Below are positions 1 through 5,376 of a DNA stretch of 5,888 nt, in pieces. This DNA is from Alphaproteobacteria bacterium (GTDB lineage Bacteria; Pseudomonadota; Alphaproteobacteria; Puniceispirillales; Marisalimonadaceae). The stretch covers positions 1-5,888 of the forward strand of contig JADHRC010000100.1 in NCBI GenBank assembly GCA_016777645.1. The letters run 5' to 3'. Positions within the stretch are counted from its first letter, which is position 1. The number at the start of each line of letters is the position of its first letter. Under the pieces are notes generated by a model. That model had not been told where the DNA came from and searched no databases. It was given only the letters and a program-made list of their open reading frames with translations. The position numbers and the translations under genes were made by a program.

Positions 1-709
1 TATATAAAACAGAAGAATCCTCTGATTGACCTGAAATTACCAATGGTGTTCTAGCCTCATCAATTAAAATTGAATCAACCTCATCCACAATGGCAAAGTT
101 AAAAGGTCTTTGAACCATGTCGTCAAGACTATATTTCATATTATCTCTTAAATAGTCAAAGCCAAATTCATTATTAGTTCCATATGTCACGTCAGATTTA
201 TATGCGGCTCTTCTTTCGTGATCTTGCATATCAGAAACAATACATCCGACAGAGATGCCTAAAAAATTATAAATCTGCCCCATCCACTGTGAATCTCTTC
301 TTGCCAAATAATCATTCACTGTCACAACGTGAACACCTTTTTCTTCTAATGAATTTAAGTAACAAGCAAGTGTAGCTACGAGCGTTTTACCTTCTCCTGT
401 TTTCATCTCTGCAATTTTGCCTTCATGGAGAACTAATCCACCCATTAACTGCACATCAAAATGTCTCTGATTTAAAGTTCTTTTTGCAGCTTCTCTTACT
501 GCAGCAAAAGCTTCAGGCAAAATATCTGTCAAAGTTTCTTTTTCAGAAATTCTTTTTTTAAATTCAATAGTTTTCAACTTTAGATCATTATCTGACAGCA
601 ACTCAAAATCTTTTTCTAGTTTATTTATAAGATCAATAGTTGGCCTATATTTTTTAATTTGCCTGTCATTGGACGACCCAAAAAATTTAGATGTTATTTT
701 GCTGAACAT
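1..709 (-). CDS. secA: SecA preprotein translocase ATPase, N-terminal part (cut by window edge)
   Basis: SecA is the cytoplasmic ATPase motor that pushes unfolded preproteins through SecYEG. I translated the minus strand from the ATG at 709-707; 236 codons are open to the window edge, so the C-terminal three quarters are missing. The visible part is nucleotide-binding domain 1 with the start of the preprotein-binding region. Motifs are Walker A MKTGEGKT (residues 102-109, K108 at the same position as in E. coli SecA), VHVVTVNDYLA (126-136), TYGTNNEFGFDYLRDN (175-190), and Walker B DEVDSILIDEARTP (209-222). The N-terminus (MFSKITSKFFGSSNDR) lines up with the family start, and GGAG lies 10 nt upstream, so the start is well supported. 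It is transcribed away from the secreted isomerase gene at 836. No frameshift or missing key residue is seen in the visible portion. Confidence 0.98.
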   Translation of the reverse strand, partial: MFSKITSKFFGSSNDRQIKKYRPTIDLINKLEKDFELLSDNDLKLKTIEFKKRISEKETLTDILPEAFAAVREAAKRTLNQRHFDVQLMGGLVLHEGKIAEMKTGEGKTLVATLACYLNSLEEKGVHVVTVNDYLARRDSQWMGQIYNFLGISVGCIVSDMQDHERRAAYKSDVTYGTNNEFGFDYLRDNMKYSLDDMVQRPFNFAIVDEVDSILIDEARTPLVISGQSEDSSVLY

Positions 710-719
710 TTATAAGTTG

Positions 720-723
720 CTCC
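720..723 (-). promoter_or_regulatory. Shine-Dalgarno site of secA
   Basis: GGAG on the minus strand, 10 nt before the secA ATG (707-709). It is among the clearest ribosome binding sites in the window and supports the chosen secA start. Spacing is slightly long. Confidence 0.6.
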
Positions 724-744
724 AATAGTGCAAAGTGTGAGTAT

Positions 745-773
745 TATTTATTTACATAAGTAGAAAATATCAA
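745..773 (-). promoter_or_regulatory. Predicted sigma70-type promoter of secA
   Basis: On the minus strand TTGATA (773-768) is followed by a 17-nt spacer and TAAATA (750-745). This is close to the TTGACA/TATAAT consensus with ideal spacing. A start near base 738 would give a leader of about 29 nt holding the GGAG site. AT-rich DNA makes chance -10 boxes common, so the weight rests on the good -35 box and the spacing. TAATAC just downstream is an alternative -10, but its spacing of 21 nt is poor. Confidence 0.5.
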
Positions 774-776
774 CCC

Positions 777-804
777 TTGTAAAGATTTTAAAAAAATCTA
801 TAAA
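777..804 (+). promoter_or_regulatory. Predicted sigma70-type promoter of the isomerase-argJ-mutT-grx-nit operon
   Basis: TTGTAA (777-782), a 16-nt spacer, then TATAAA (799-804). A start near 811 would give a leader of about 25 nt before the ATG at 836. The -35 is a moderate match and the -10 a good one. No other convincing promoter or terminator interrupts the five plus-strand genes, so this is the likeliest promoter for the whole run. The spacer and the first base of the -10 box hold the inverted repeat at 783-799. Confidence 0.42.
783..799. repeat. Short inverted repeat in the operon promoter spacer
   Basis: AGATTTT (783-789), a 3-nt AAA centre, then AAAATCT (793-799), a perfect 7-bp dyad between the -35 and -10 boxes of the predicted rightward promoter. 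It could be an operator. With only one G/C pair per arm in AT-rich DNA it could also be chance. Confidence 0.25.
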
Positions 805-835
805 TAAGTTATCTTAATTATTGGAATATACCAAA

Positions 836-1675
836 ATGTCTTCTTTTAAAACCTTTTTTCTTGTGGCTAAAATAATTCTTGTTTTGTCAATAAAGTCAGT
901 TTCCGCAAAAGAACCTAGTAGTATTGTTGCGGCTAAAATTAATAATCATGTGATATCGGCCCAAGATGTTTTAAATGCAATAAATACATTGCCTCAAAAT
1001 GTTAAAAAAAGGCCTTTGCCTGAAATCTATCCAAGGATAGTTAATGAATTAATAAATCAATATTTAATAACTAAACGGGCTTATGAGGAAAAGATAGATC
1101 TTGATACAAATGTTATAAATTTAATTCAAAAAAGTAAAGATCAGATCTTGGCAAAATATTGGCTTAATAATTTCGTTAGAAACGAGACTAGAGAAGAAAA
1201 AATAAATCAATTTTATGATAATTACCTTAAATCATTCTCTGGATTCAAAGAAGCTAATGCCAGTCATATACTCGTTAAAACCAGAGAAGAAGCAATTTCT
1301 ATAATTGAAAAACTAAATAAACAATCTAATTTTTCCGAATTAGCTCGAATACATTCAACAGGGCCTTCTGGTAAAAATGGAGGCGAGTTAGGCTGGTTTG
1401 CTCCTGGGCAAATGGTAAAAGGATTTGAAAACGCAACTTTTGCATTGAAAAAAGGAGAAACCACACAAGAGCCTGTTGAAACTAAGTTTGGTTTTCATAT
1501 CATTAAATTAAATGATATTAGGGATGCAAAACCTAAAAAATTAGATGAAATTAGAGAGAATATTATAGATCAAATAACAAAAAATTCACTTGCTAATCTT
1601 GAAAAAAAAATTAGAAAAAATCATGAAATTACAATTGTTGATTTTGATGATATTGTAAAAGAAGTTAACAATTAA
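836..1675 (+). CDS. Secreted parvulin-type (PpiC/SurA-like) peptidyl-prolyl cis-trans isomerase
   Basis: A periplasmic foldase predicted to speed cis-trans isomerisation at proline and to chaperone exported or outer-membrane proteins. The 279-residue protein starts with a signal peptide: K5, a mostly hydrophobic stretch to about residue 19 (interrupted by K12), and probable cleavage after VSA (residue 24). No lipobox cysteine is present, so it is probably soluble or peripheral. Residues about 30-135 form a SurA-like N-terminal helical region, and 142-226 form the rotamase domain: ASHILVKT from 142, GGELGWFAPGQMVKGFE from 182, and KFGFHIIKLND ending near 227. The conserved parvulin histidines are H144 and H221. 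A lysine-rich tail follows. I chose ATG 836 over an in-frame TTG at 821 because it gives the better signal peptide and GGA sits 10 nt upstream. Its position divergent from secA fits a role in export. SurA, PrsA or PpiC type cannot be settled from sequence alone. Confidence 0.9.
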   Translation: MSSFKTFFLVAKIILVLSIKSVSAKEPSSIVAAKINNHVISAQDVLNAINTLPQNVKKRPLPEIYPRIVNELINQYLITKRAYEEKIDLDTNVINLIQKSKDQILAKYWLNNFVRNETREEKINQFYDNYLKSFSGFKEANASHILVKTREEAISIIEKLNKQSNFSELARIHSTGPSGKNGGELGWFAPGQMVKGFENATFALKKGETTQEPVETKFGFHIIKLNDIRDAKPKKLDEIRENIIDQITKNSLANLEKKIRKNHEITIVDFDDIVKEVNN

Positions 1676-1692
1676 AAACTCTAGCGCTCCCT

Positions 1693-2916
1693 ATGTATGA
1701 AAATATAATGAATGAAAATATAACTTTAGAAGATATAAAAATATCAACTTGTTTTTCTGGCATTAAAAAATCTAAAAACAATGAGCATGACTTGCTTTTA
1801 GTTGAATTTGAAAAAGAAGCTTCAATTGCTGGATTATTTACAAAATCACTAACTTCAAGCGCTTCCGTTAATCAATGCAAAGAATGTCTCCATTCTGAAG
1901 AAAAGCAAACTATAAGAGCTATTGTTGTAAATTCTGGAAATGCAAATGCATTTACAGGAGAGAAAGGAGAAGAAACTGTTCTTAAAATAAGAACATTTAT
2001 TTCTAAGAAACTAGCTTGCAAACTTAATCAAGTTTACACAGCTTCAACAGGAGTTATTGGTGAACAACTTGATCCTAATAGAGTTATTAATAATTTAAAG
2101 AAATTATCTCCATATAATTTTCCTAATTGGTTAGCTGCCGCGAATGCAATAAAAACAACAGACACATTCCCAAAAATAGCCAAAAGAACATGTAAGATAG
2201 ACAATACTAATATAGAAATTGTTGGTATTGCTAAGGGGTCAGGAATGATCGCCCCTAATATGGCAACTATGCTGGGATTTATTTTTACAAATGCAAATTT
2301 ACCATCTGAAATTCTTCAAAAAATACTAAAAACTGAAAATGAAAAAAGCTTTAATTCTATTACTGTAGATAGTGATACATCAACAAGTGATACTTTGTTG
2401 TTGGCAGCAACCAGAACAGCCAAACATTTACCTATTAATAAATATTCAGATCAGAGACTTAAAGATTTCAAAAAAAATATATCTAGTTTGATGTTAGAGC
2501 TTGCCAAATTAATTGTTATTGATGGAGAAGGGGCCTCTAAATTTATTACCATTGAAGTAAAAAATGCTTACTCTCAAAAATCTGCAAAAAAAATTGCATT
2601 TTCAATTGCAAATTCTCCTTTAGTTAAAACAGCAATTGCTGGAGAAGATGCAAATTGGGGTAGAATTATTATGGCTATTGGCAAATCTGGTGAAAAAGCA
2701 GATAGGGATAAGATAAAAATTTATATAGGTGATGAACTAGTTACCACCCAAGGAACTGTTGATAAAAATTACTCGGAGAAACGGGCTACAGAGCATTTAC
2801 AAAAAAAAGATATTTTTTTGACAGTTGATCTAGGCGTCGGAAAATCGAAAGCCACCGTTTATACTTGTGATTTAACTCATAAGTATATTGAAATAAATGC
2901 AGATTACAGATCCTAA
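1693..2916 (+). CDS. argJ: Glutamate N-acetyltransferase / amino-acid acetyltransferase ArgJ
   Basis: ArgJ moves the acetyl group from N-acetylornithine to glutamate, closing the acetyl cycle of arginine synthesis. Bifunctional members also make N-acetylglutamate from acetyl-CoA. The protein is full length (407 residues, usual about 400). Seen motifs are IRAIVVNSGNANAFTG (N-terminal half), STGVIGE with the probable oxyanion-hole residues T119-G120, and KGSGMIAPNMATML (181-194). In the last, the A191-T192 bond should be the self-cleavage site, giving alpha and beta chains with T192 as nucleophile. Also present are SDTSTSDT, AGEDANWGRI, and the typical C-terminus EINADYRS. It begins 17 bp after the isomerase gene and overlaps mutT by 20 bp. 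An in-frame ATG at 1708 is an equally plausible start; neither has a Shine-Dalgarno site. Whether this member is mono- or bifunctional cannot be read from the sequence. Confidence 0.96.
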   Translation: MYENIMNENITLEDIKISTCFSGIKKSKNNEHDLLLVEFEKEASIAGLFTKSLTSSASVNQCKECLHSEEKQTIRAIVVNSGNANAFTGEKGEETVLKIRTFISKKLACKLNQVYTASTGVIGEQLDPNRVINNLKKLSPYNFPNWLAAANAIKTTDTFPKIAKRTCKIDNTNIEIVGIAKGSGMIAPNMATMLGFIFTNANLPSEILQKILKTENEKSFNSITVDSDTSTSDTLLLAATRTAKHLPINKYSDQRLKDFKKNISSLMLELAKLIVIDGEGASKFITIEVKNAYSQKSAKKIAFSIANSPLVKTAIAGEDANWGRIIMAIGKSGEKADRDKIKIYIGDELVTTQGTVDKNYSEKRATEHLQKKDIFLTVDLGVGKSKATVYTCDLTHKYIEINADYRS

Positions 2917-3313
2917 AAATATAAAAACCGTCGTGTGTATTGCTCTAGTAAATGAAGATGATCATATTCTACTATGTCAGCGCCCTCCTAAAAAGCATTT
3001 GTCGGGATTATGGGAATTTCCTGGTGGTAAAGTCGAAAAAGGAGAAACCCCAGAAAATGCTATCATAAGAGAAGTAAAAGAAGAGTTAAACATTGACATA
3101 AGTCAAAAATGTATTGCTCCCCTAACTTTTACTGAATTTGATTATAAAAATTTTTATTTATTATTACTACTTTATGTATGTAGAAAATGGGAGGGGGAAC
3201 CTCAATCTATGGAAAATAATTTGCTCAAATGGGTTAAACCAAATATGCTTAGAAAATACAAAATGCCTCCTGCTGATGACGCTTTGATCTATTCTATTCA
3301 AGATTTGTTTTAA
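2897..3313 (+). CDS. mutT: MutT-type Nudix hydrolase (8-oxo-dGTP diphosphatase)
   Basis: Predicted to hydrolyse 8-oxo-dGTP to the monophosphate in the cytoplasm, keeping oxidised guanine out of DNA. The 138-residue protein is a single Nudix domain. After the first strand (TVVCIALVNEDDHILLCQR) comes LWEFPGGKVEKGE and the Nudix box from G44 to I66, with E50, R58, E59, E62 and E63 all present. The usual Gly near the end of the box is N65. LWEFPGGKVE is typical of MutT itself rather than of other Nudix families. The ATG at 2897 lies inside the last 20 bases of argJ and has no Shine-Dalgarno site, so translation is probably coupled to argJ. A GTG start at codon 13 would remove part of the first strand and is less likely. 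Precise substrate is inferred from family resemblance and the argJ-mutT arrangement. Confidence 0.9.
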   Translation: MQITDPKNIKTVVCIALVNEDDHILLCQRPPKKHLSGLWEFPGGKVEKGETPENAIIREVKEELNIDISQKCIAPLTFTEFDYKNFYLLLLLYVCRKWEGEPQSMENNLLKWVKPNMLRKYKMPPADDALIYSIQDLF

Positions 3314-3326
3314 AAAATATTAAGAT

Positions 3327-3331
3327 AGGGA
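3327..3331 (+). promoter_or_regulatory. Shine-Dalgarno site of the glutaredoxin gene
   Basis: AGGGA 3 nt before the ATG at 3335. It is the only purine-rich ribosome binding site of this quality inside the plus-strand operon, though the spacing is short. It fits the 21-bp gap after mutT, where coupling is less likely. Confidence 0.5.
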
Positions 3332-3334
3332 ACA

Positions 3335-3598
3335 ATGAATAAAAATAAAGTAGTAATTTACACAAGTTCTTTATGTGGATTTTGTTATAAAGCAAAATCT
3401 TTGCTTAAAAAAAAGAATATTGTTTTTGAAGAAATTGATGTCGATTTTCAATATGAAAAGAAAGTTGAAATGATTAATAAATCTAAAGGAAGAACATCAG
3501 TTCCCCAAATCTTTTTTGGAGACAAACATATCGGGGGATGTGATGACTTATTTGAACTTGAAGAAAAAGACGAGCTAAATAATTTATTAAAAATATGA
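3335..3598 (+). CDS. grxC: Glutaredoxin (Grx3-like, dithiol, CGFC active site)
   Basis: A small cytoplasmic thiol-disulfide oxidoreductase that uses glutathione to reduce protein disulfides and glutathionylated proteins. The 87-residue length matches GrxC-type proteins. The fold is visible: first strand KVVIYTS, active site C14-G15-F16-C17 opening a helix, IVFEEIDVD strand, then R53-T54-S55-V56-P57 with the cis-proline loop for glutathione binding, strand QIFFGDKHIGG, and C69-D70-D71 for contact with the glutathione carboxylate. Two active-site cysteines mark it as a dithiol enzyme. The inter-cysteine pair Gly-Phe differs from the common Pro-Tyr. AGGGA precedes the start. The stop overlaps the start of the nit gene (ATGA at 3595-3598), so the two are probably translated together. 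Confidence 0.93.
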   Translation: MNKNKVVIYTSSLCGFCYKAKSLLKKKNIVFEEIDVDFQYEKKVEMINKSKGRTSVPQIFFGDKHIGGCDDLFELEEKDELNNLLKI

Positions 3599-4425
3599 GT
3601 ACTCAACTATCCATTGCATGTCTTCAATATACTTCAACAAAAGATGAAATAAAAACTTTAGAAACCATTAATAATTTAATAATAAAAGCTATTAAGCTTG
3701 GTGCTGAGTTTATAGCATTACCAGAATGTGCGACTTCCCTTCAAGAAAACTCTAATGTTACAAGACAACTTGCATCGTTTGAAGAAGAAAGCTTAAGTCT
3801 AAAATTTTTAAAAAAAACTGCAAAATCTAATGCAATTTATATTTTAGTCGGATCATTACCAATTAAACAAAAAAGTAAGTTAGTTAACAGATCTTTTCTC
3901 ATTAATCCTCAAGGTGAAGTTATTTATAGATATGATAAAATTCACCTTTTTGATGTGCAATTACCGAATGGTGATATTTTTAAAGAATCAAAAACTTATT
4001 TAAATGGTAAGAAAGCTACAATTGCAAAAATAAAAGAAAAAAAACTAAATATTGGTATGACTATCTGTTATGACGTTCGTTTTCCAAATCTTTATCAAGA
4101 TTTGGCAGAAAATGGAGCAAATATTATTACCATCCCATCTGCTTTTTCAGCAGTAACTGGTCCATTTCATTGGCATACATTATTAAAAGCAAGGGCCATT
4201 GAAACAGGATGTTTTATTATTGCACCAGCTCAAACTGGTCTTCACGAATGTGGAAGAAAATCCTATGGACACTCACTAATTATTTCACCGTGGGGTAAGA
4301 TTTTAGCAGATGGCGGAGAAAAGGTAGGGTTTGTTTTTTCTAAAATCAATTTAGACGAAGTGGAAAATTTTAGAAAATCAATACCTTCTTTATATTCCAA
4401 ACAAAAATATTCAACTAATTTTTAA
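3595..4425 (+). CDS. Nitrilase-superfamily carbon-nitrogen hydrolase, Nit1-like (probable deaminated glutathione amidase)
   Basis: A cytoplasmic amidase with a cysteine nucleophile. The 276-residue protein carries the complete catalytic triad: E44 in ALPEC, K115 in YDKIHLFD, and C158 in GMTICYDVRFP. The motifs PSAFSAVTGPFHWHTLLKAR, AIETGCFIIAPAQ and SYGHSLIISPWG resemble the Nit1 branch more than Nit2 (omega-amidase), as judged from remembered family sequences. Nit1-type enzymes hydrolyse deaminated glutathione, a side product of transaminases. A start 4 bp inside the glutaredoxin gene suggests coupled translation and supports a glutathione link, but this is inference. Another small amide substrate is possible. 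The 3' end converges on accA with a 15-bp overlap, and both stops sit within an inverted repeat. Confidence 0.88.
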   Translation: MSTQLSIACLQYTSTKDEIKTLETINNLIIKAIKLGAEFIALPECATSLQENSNVTRQLASFEEESLSLKFLKKTAKSNAIYILVGSLPIKQKSKLVNRSFLINPQGEVIYRYDKIHLFDVQLPNGDIFKESKTYLNGKKATIAKIKEKKLNIGMTICYDVRFPNLYQDLAENGANIITIPSAFSAVTGPFHWHTLLKARAIETGCFIIAPAQTGLHECGRKSYGHSLIISPWGKILADGGEKVGFVFSKINLDEVENFRKSIPSLYSKQKYSTNF

Positions 4426-4433
4426 ATATTTTT
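4403..4433. terminator. Candidate bidirectional terminator over the nit/accA junction
   Basis: AAAAATATT (4403-4411) and AATATTTTT (4425-4433) form a perfect 9-bp inverted repeat with a 13-nt loop. Each arm ends in a T run on its own outgoing strand, and T-rich DNA follows on the plus strand. The nit stop (4423-4425) and accA stop (4411-4413) both touch the repeat, so it would serve both convergent genes. All pairs are A-T, so the hairpin is weak. Chance occurrence in AT-rich DNA cannot be excluded. Confidence 0.35.
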
Positions 4434-5355
4434 CTTCTTTTGATTTAGACAGCTCATCTTTGCTTAACAAAAGCAAAGCCTCTAGTCTTTTTTCTATGAC
4501 ATTTCCTATTTCATTGATGGCAATTTTTGCATCTCTATGGGCTCCTCCAACTGGTTCAGCTATAATTTCATCAATTATACCGAATCTAAACATGTCCTGT
4601 GCTGTTAACTTTAGAGACTCTGCTGCTATATTGGCATGCTCTGAGCTTCTCCATAAAATTGAAGAGCATCCCTCCGGGGATATTACAGAATATATTGCGT
4701 GCTCTAACATTAACGTATTATTAGCAACAGCTAAAGCAACTGCACCTCCAGATCCACCTTCTCCAGTAATTATAGAAATTGTAGGAACTTTAATTTCTAA
4801 ACTTTTCTGTATACAACTTGCTATGGCCTGGGCCTGTCCTCTTTCTTCCGCTCCTTTTCCAGGATATGCTCCTGCGGTATCCACAAACATTAATACTGGC
4901 AAAGAAAATTTATTTGCCAACTCCATTAGTCTAATGGCTTTCCTATAACCTTCTGGCCTAGCCATCCCAAAATTTTTACTTATTCTATCTGTAGTATTTT
5001 TACCCTTATCAATTCCAATAATAATTACACTCTTTTTTCTAAAAAAAGCTGTACCTCCAGTTAGTGCATTATCGTCTGAAAAGTTTCTATCTCCAGAAAG
5101 GGGTATATAATCATCAAATAAAAATTTTACTATATCCTGAAAATGAGGACGCTCGGGATGCCTTGATACCTGAACTTTTTGCCAAGGTGATAGATTAGAA
5201 TAAGTTGATTTTAATTCTTTATCAACTGCACCTTGCAATTTACCGATCTCTTCAGCAATATTAATATCGCCTCCAGATGATAAATGTCGTAATTCCTCTA
5301 TTTTACCCTCTAGATCCGAGATTTGTTTTTCAAAAGATAAAAAATGTTTAATCAT
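4411..5355 (-). CDS. accA: Acetyl-CoA carboxylase carboxyltransferase subunit alpha
   Basis: AccA pairs with AccD to form the carboxyltransferase that moves CO2 from biotin on AccB to acetyl-CoA, giving malonyl-CoA for fatty acid synthesis. The protein is complete at 314 residues (E. coli about 319). An N-terminal coiled-coil-like stretch (about 4-50) is followed by SRHPERPHFQDIV (64-76), LSGDRNF (86-92), the crotonase-fold core with DTAGAYPG (159-166), GAEERGQAQAIA, GEGGSGGA (198-205) forming an oxyanion-type glycine loop, YSVISPEGCSSILW (222-235), and EPVGGAHRD near 267-275. The start at 5355 has a purine-rich GAAGAAAG about 9 nt upstream. It lies 21 bp after xerD on the same strand and probably shares its transcript. 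Its 3' end overlaps nit by 15 bp. accD, accB and accC are not in the window. Confidence 0.97.
   Translation of the reverse strand: MIKHFLSFEKQISDLEGKIEELRHLSSGGDINIAEEIGKLQGAVDKELKSTYSNLSPWQKVQVSRHPERPHFQDIVKFLFDDYIPLSGDRNFSDDNALTGGTAFFRKKSVIIIGIDKGKNTTDRISKNFGMARPEGYRKAIRLMELANKFSLPVLMFVDTAGAYPGKGAEERGQAQAIASCIQKSLEIKVPTISIITGEGGSGGAVALAVANNTLMLEHAIYSVISPEGCSSILWRSSEHANIAAESLKLTAQDMFRFGIIDEIIAEPVGGAHRDAKIAINEIGNVIEKRLEALLLLSKDELSKSKEEKYLKIS
4458..4478. repeat. 8-bp hairpin inside the 3' end of accA
   Basis: CTTTGCTT (4458-4465), loop AACAA, then AAGCAAAG (4471-4478): a perfect 8-bp stem with a 5-nt loop. On the plus strand it lies 32 nt past the nit stop, with a TTTTTT run at 4488-4493. The 9-nt gap to the T run makes it a poor classical terminator, but it could pause or protect the nit transcript end. 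On the accA strand it is coding (the ALLLLSKDE segment). Confidence 0.3.
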
Positions 5356-5376
5356 AATTAATTACTTTCTTCATAC

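Noticed and set aside
184..375. A 63-codon plus-strand open frame
   Set aside because: It lies wholly antisense to secA, whose translation here matches the conserved DEAD-motor domain throughout; its product resembles nothing I know.
821..835. TTG at 821 as the start of the isomerase gene
   Set aside because: It is in frame, but would put a polar extension before the signal peptide. ATG 836 gives a more typical N-terminus and has GGA 10 nt upstream.
1264..1464. A 66-codon minus-strand open frame
   Set aside because: It is antisense to the rotamase domain of the isomerase gene, which is conserved and intact.
1602..1610. A run of nine A in the isomerase gene as a phase-variable or slippage site
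   Set aside because: The frame is intact across it, it encodes an ordinary Lys-rich tail, and similar A runs occur throughout this AT-rich window.
4460..4948. A 162-codon plus-strand open frame
   Set aside because: It is antisense to the accA core motifs (GEGGSGGA, DTAGAYPG). Its length follows from accA codon use, and it has no recognisable domain.
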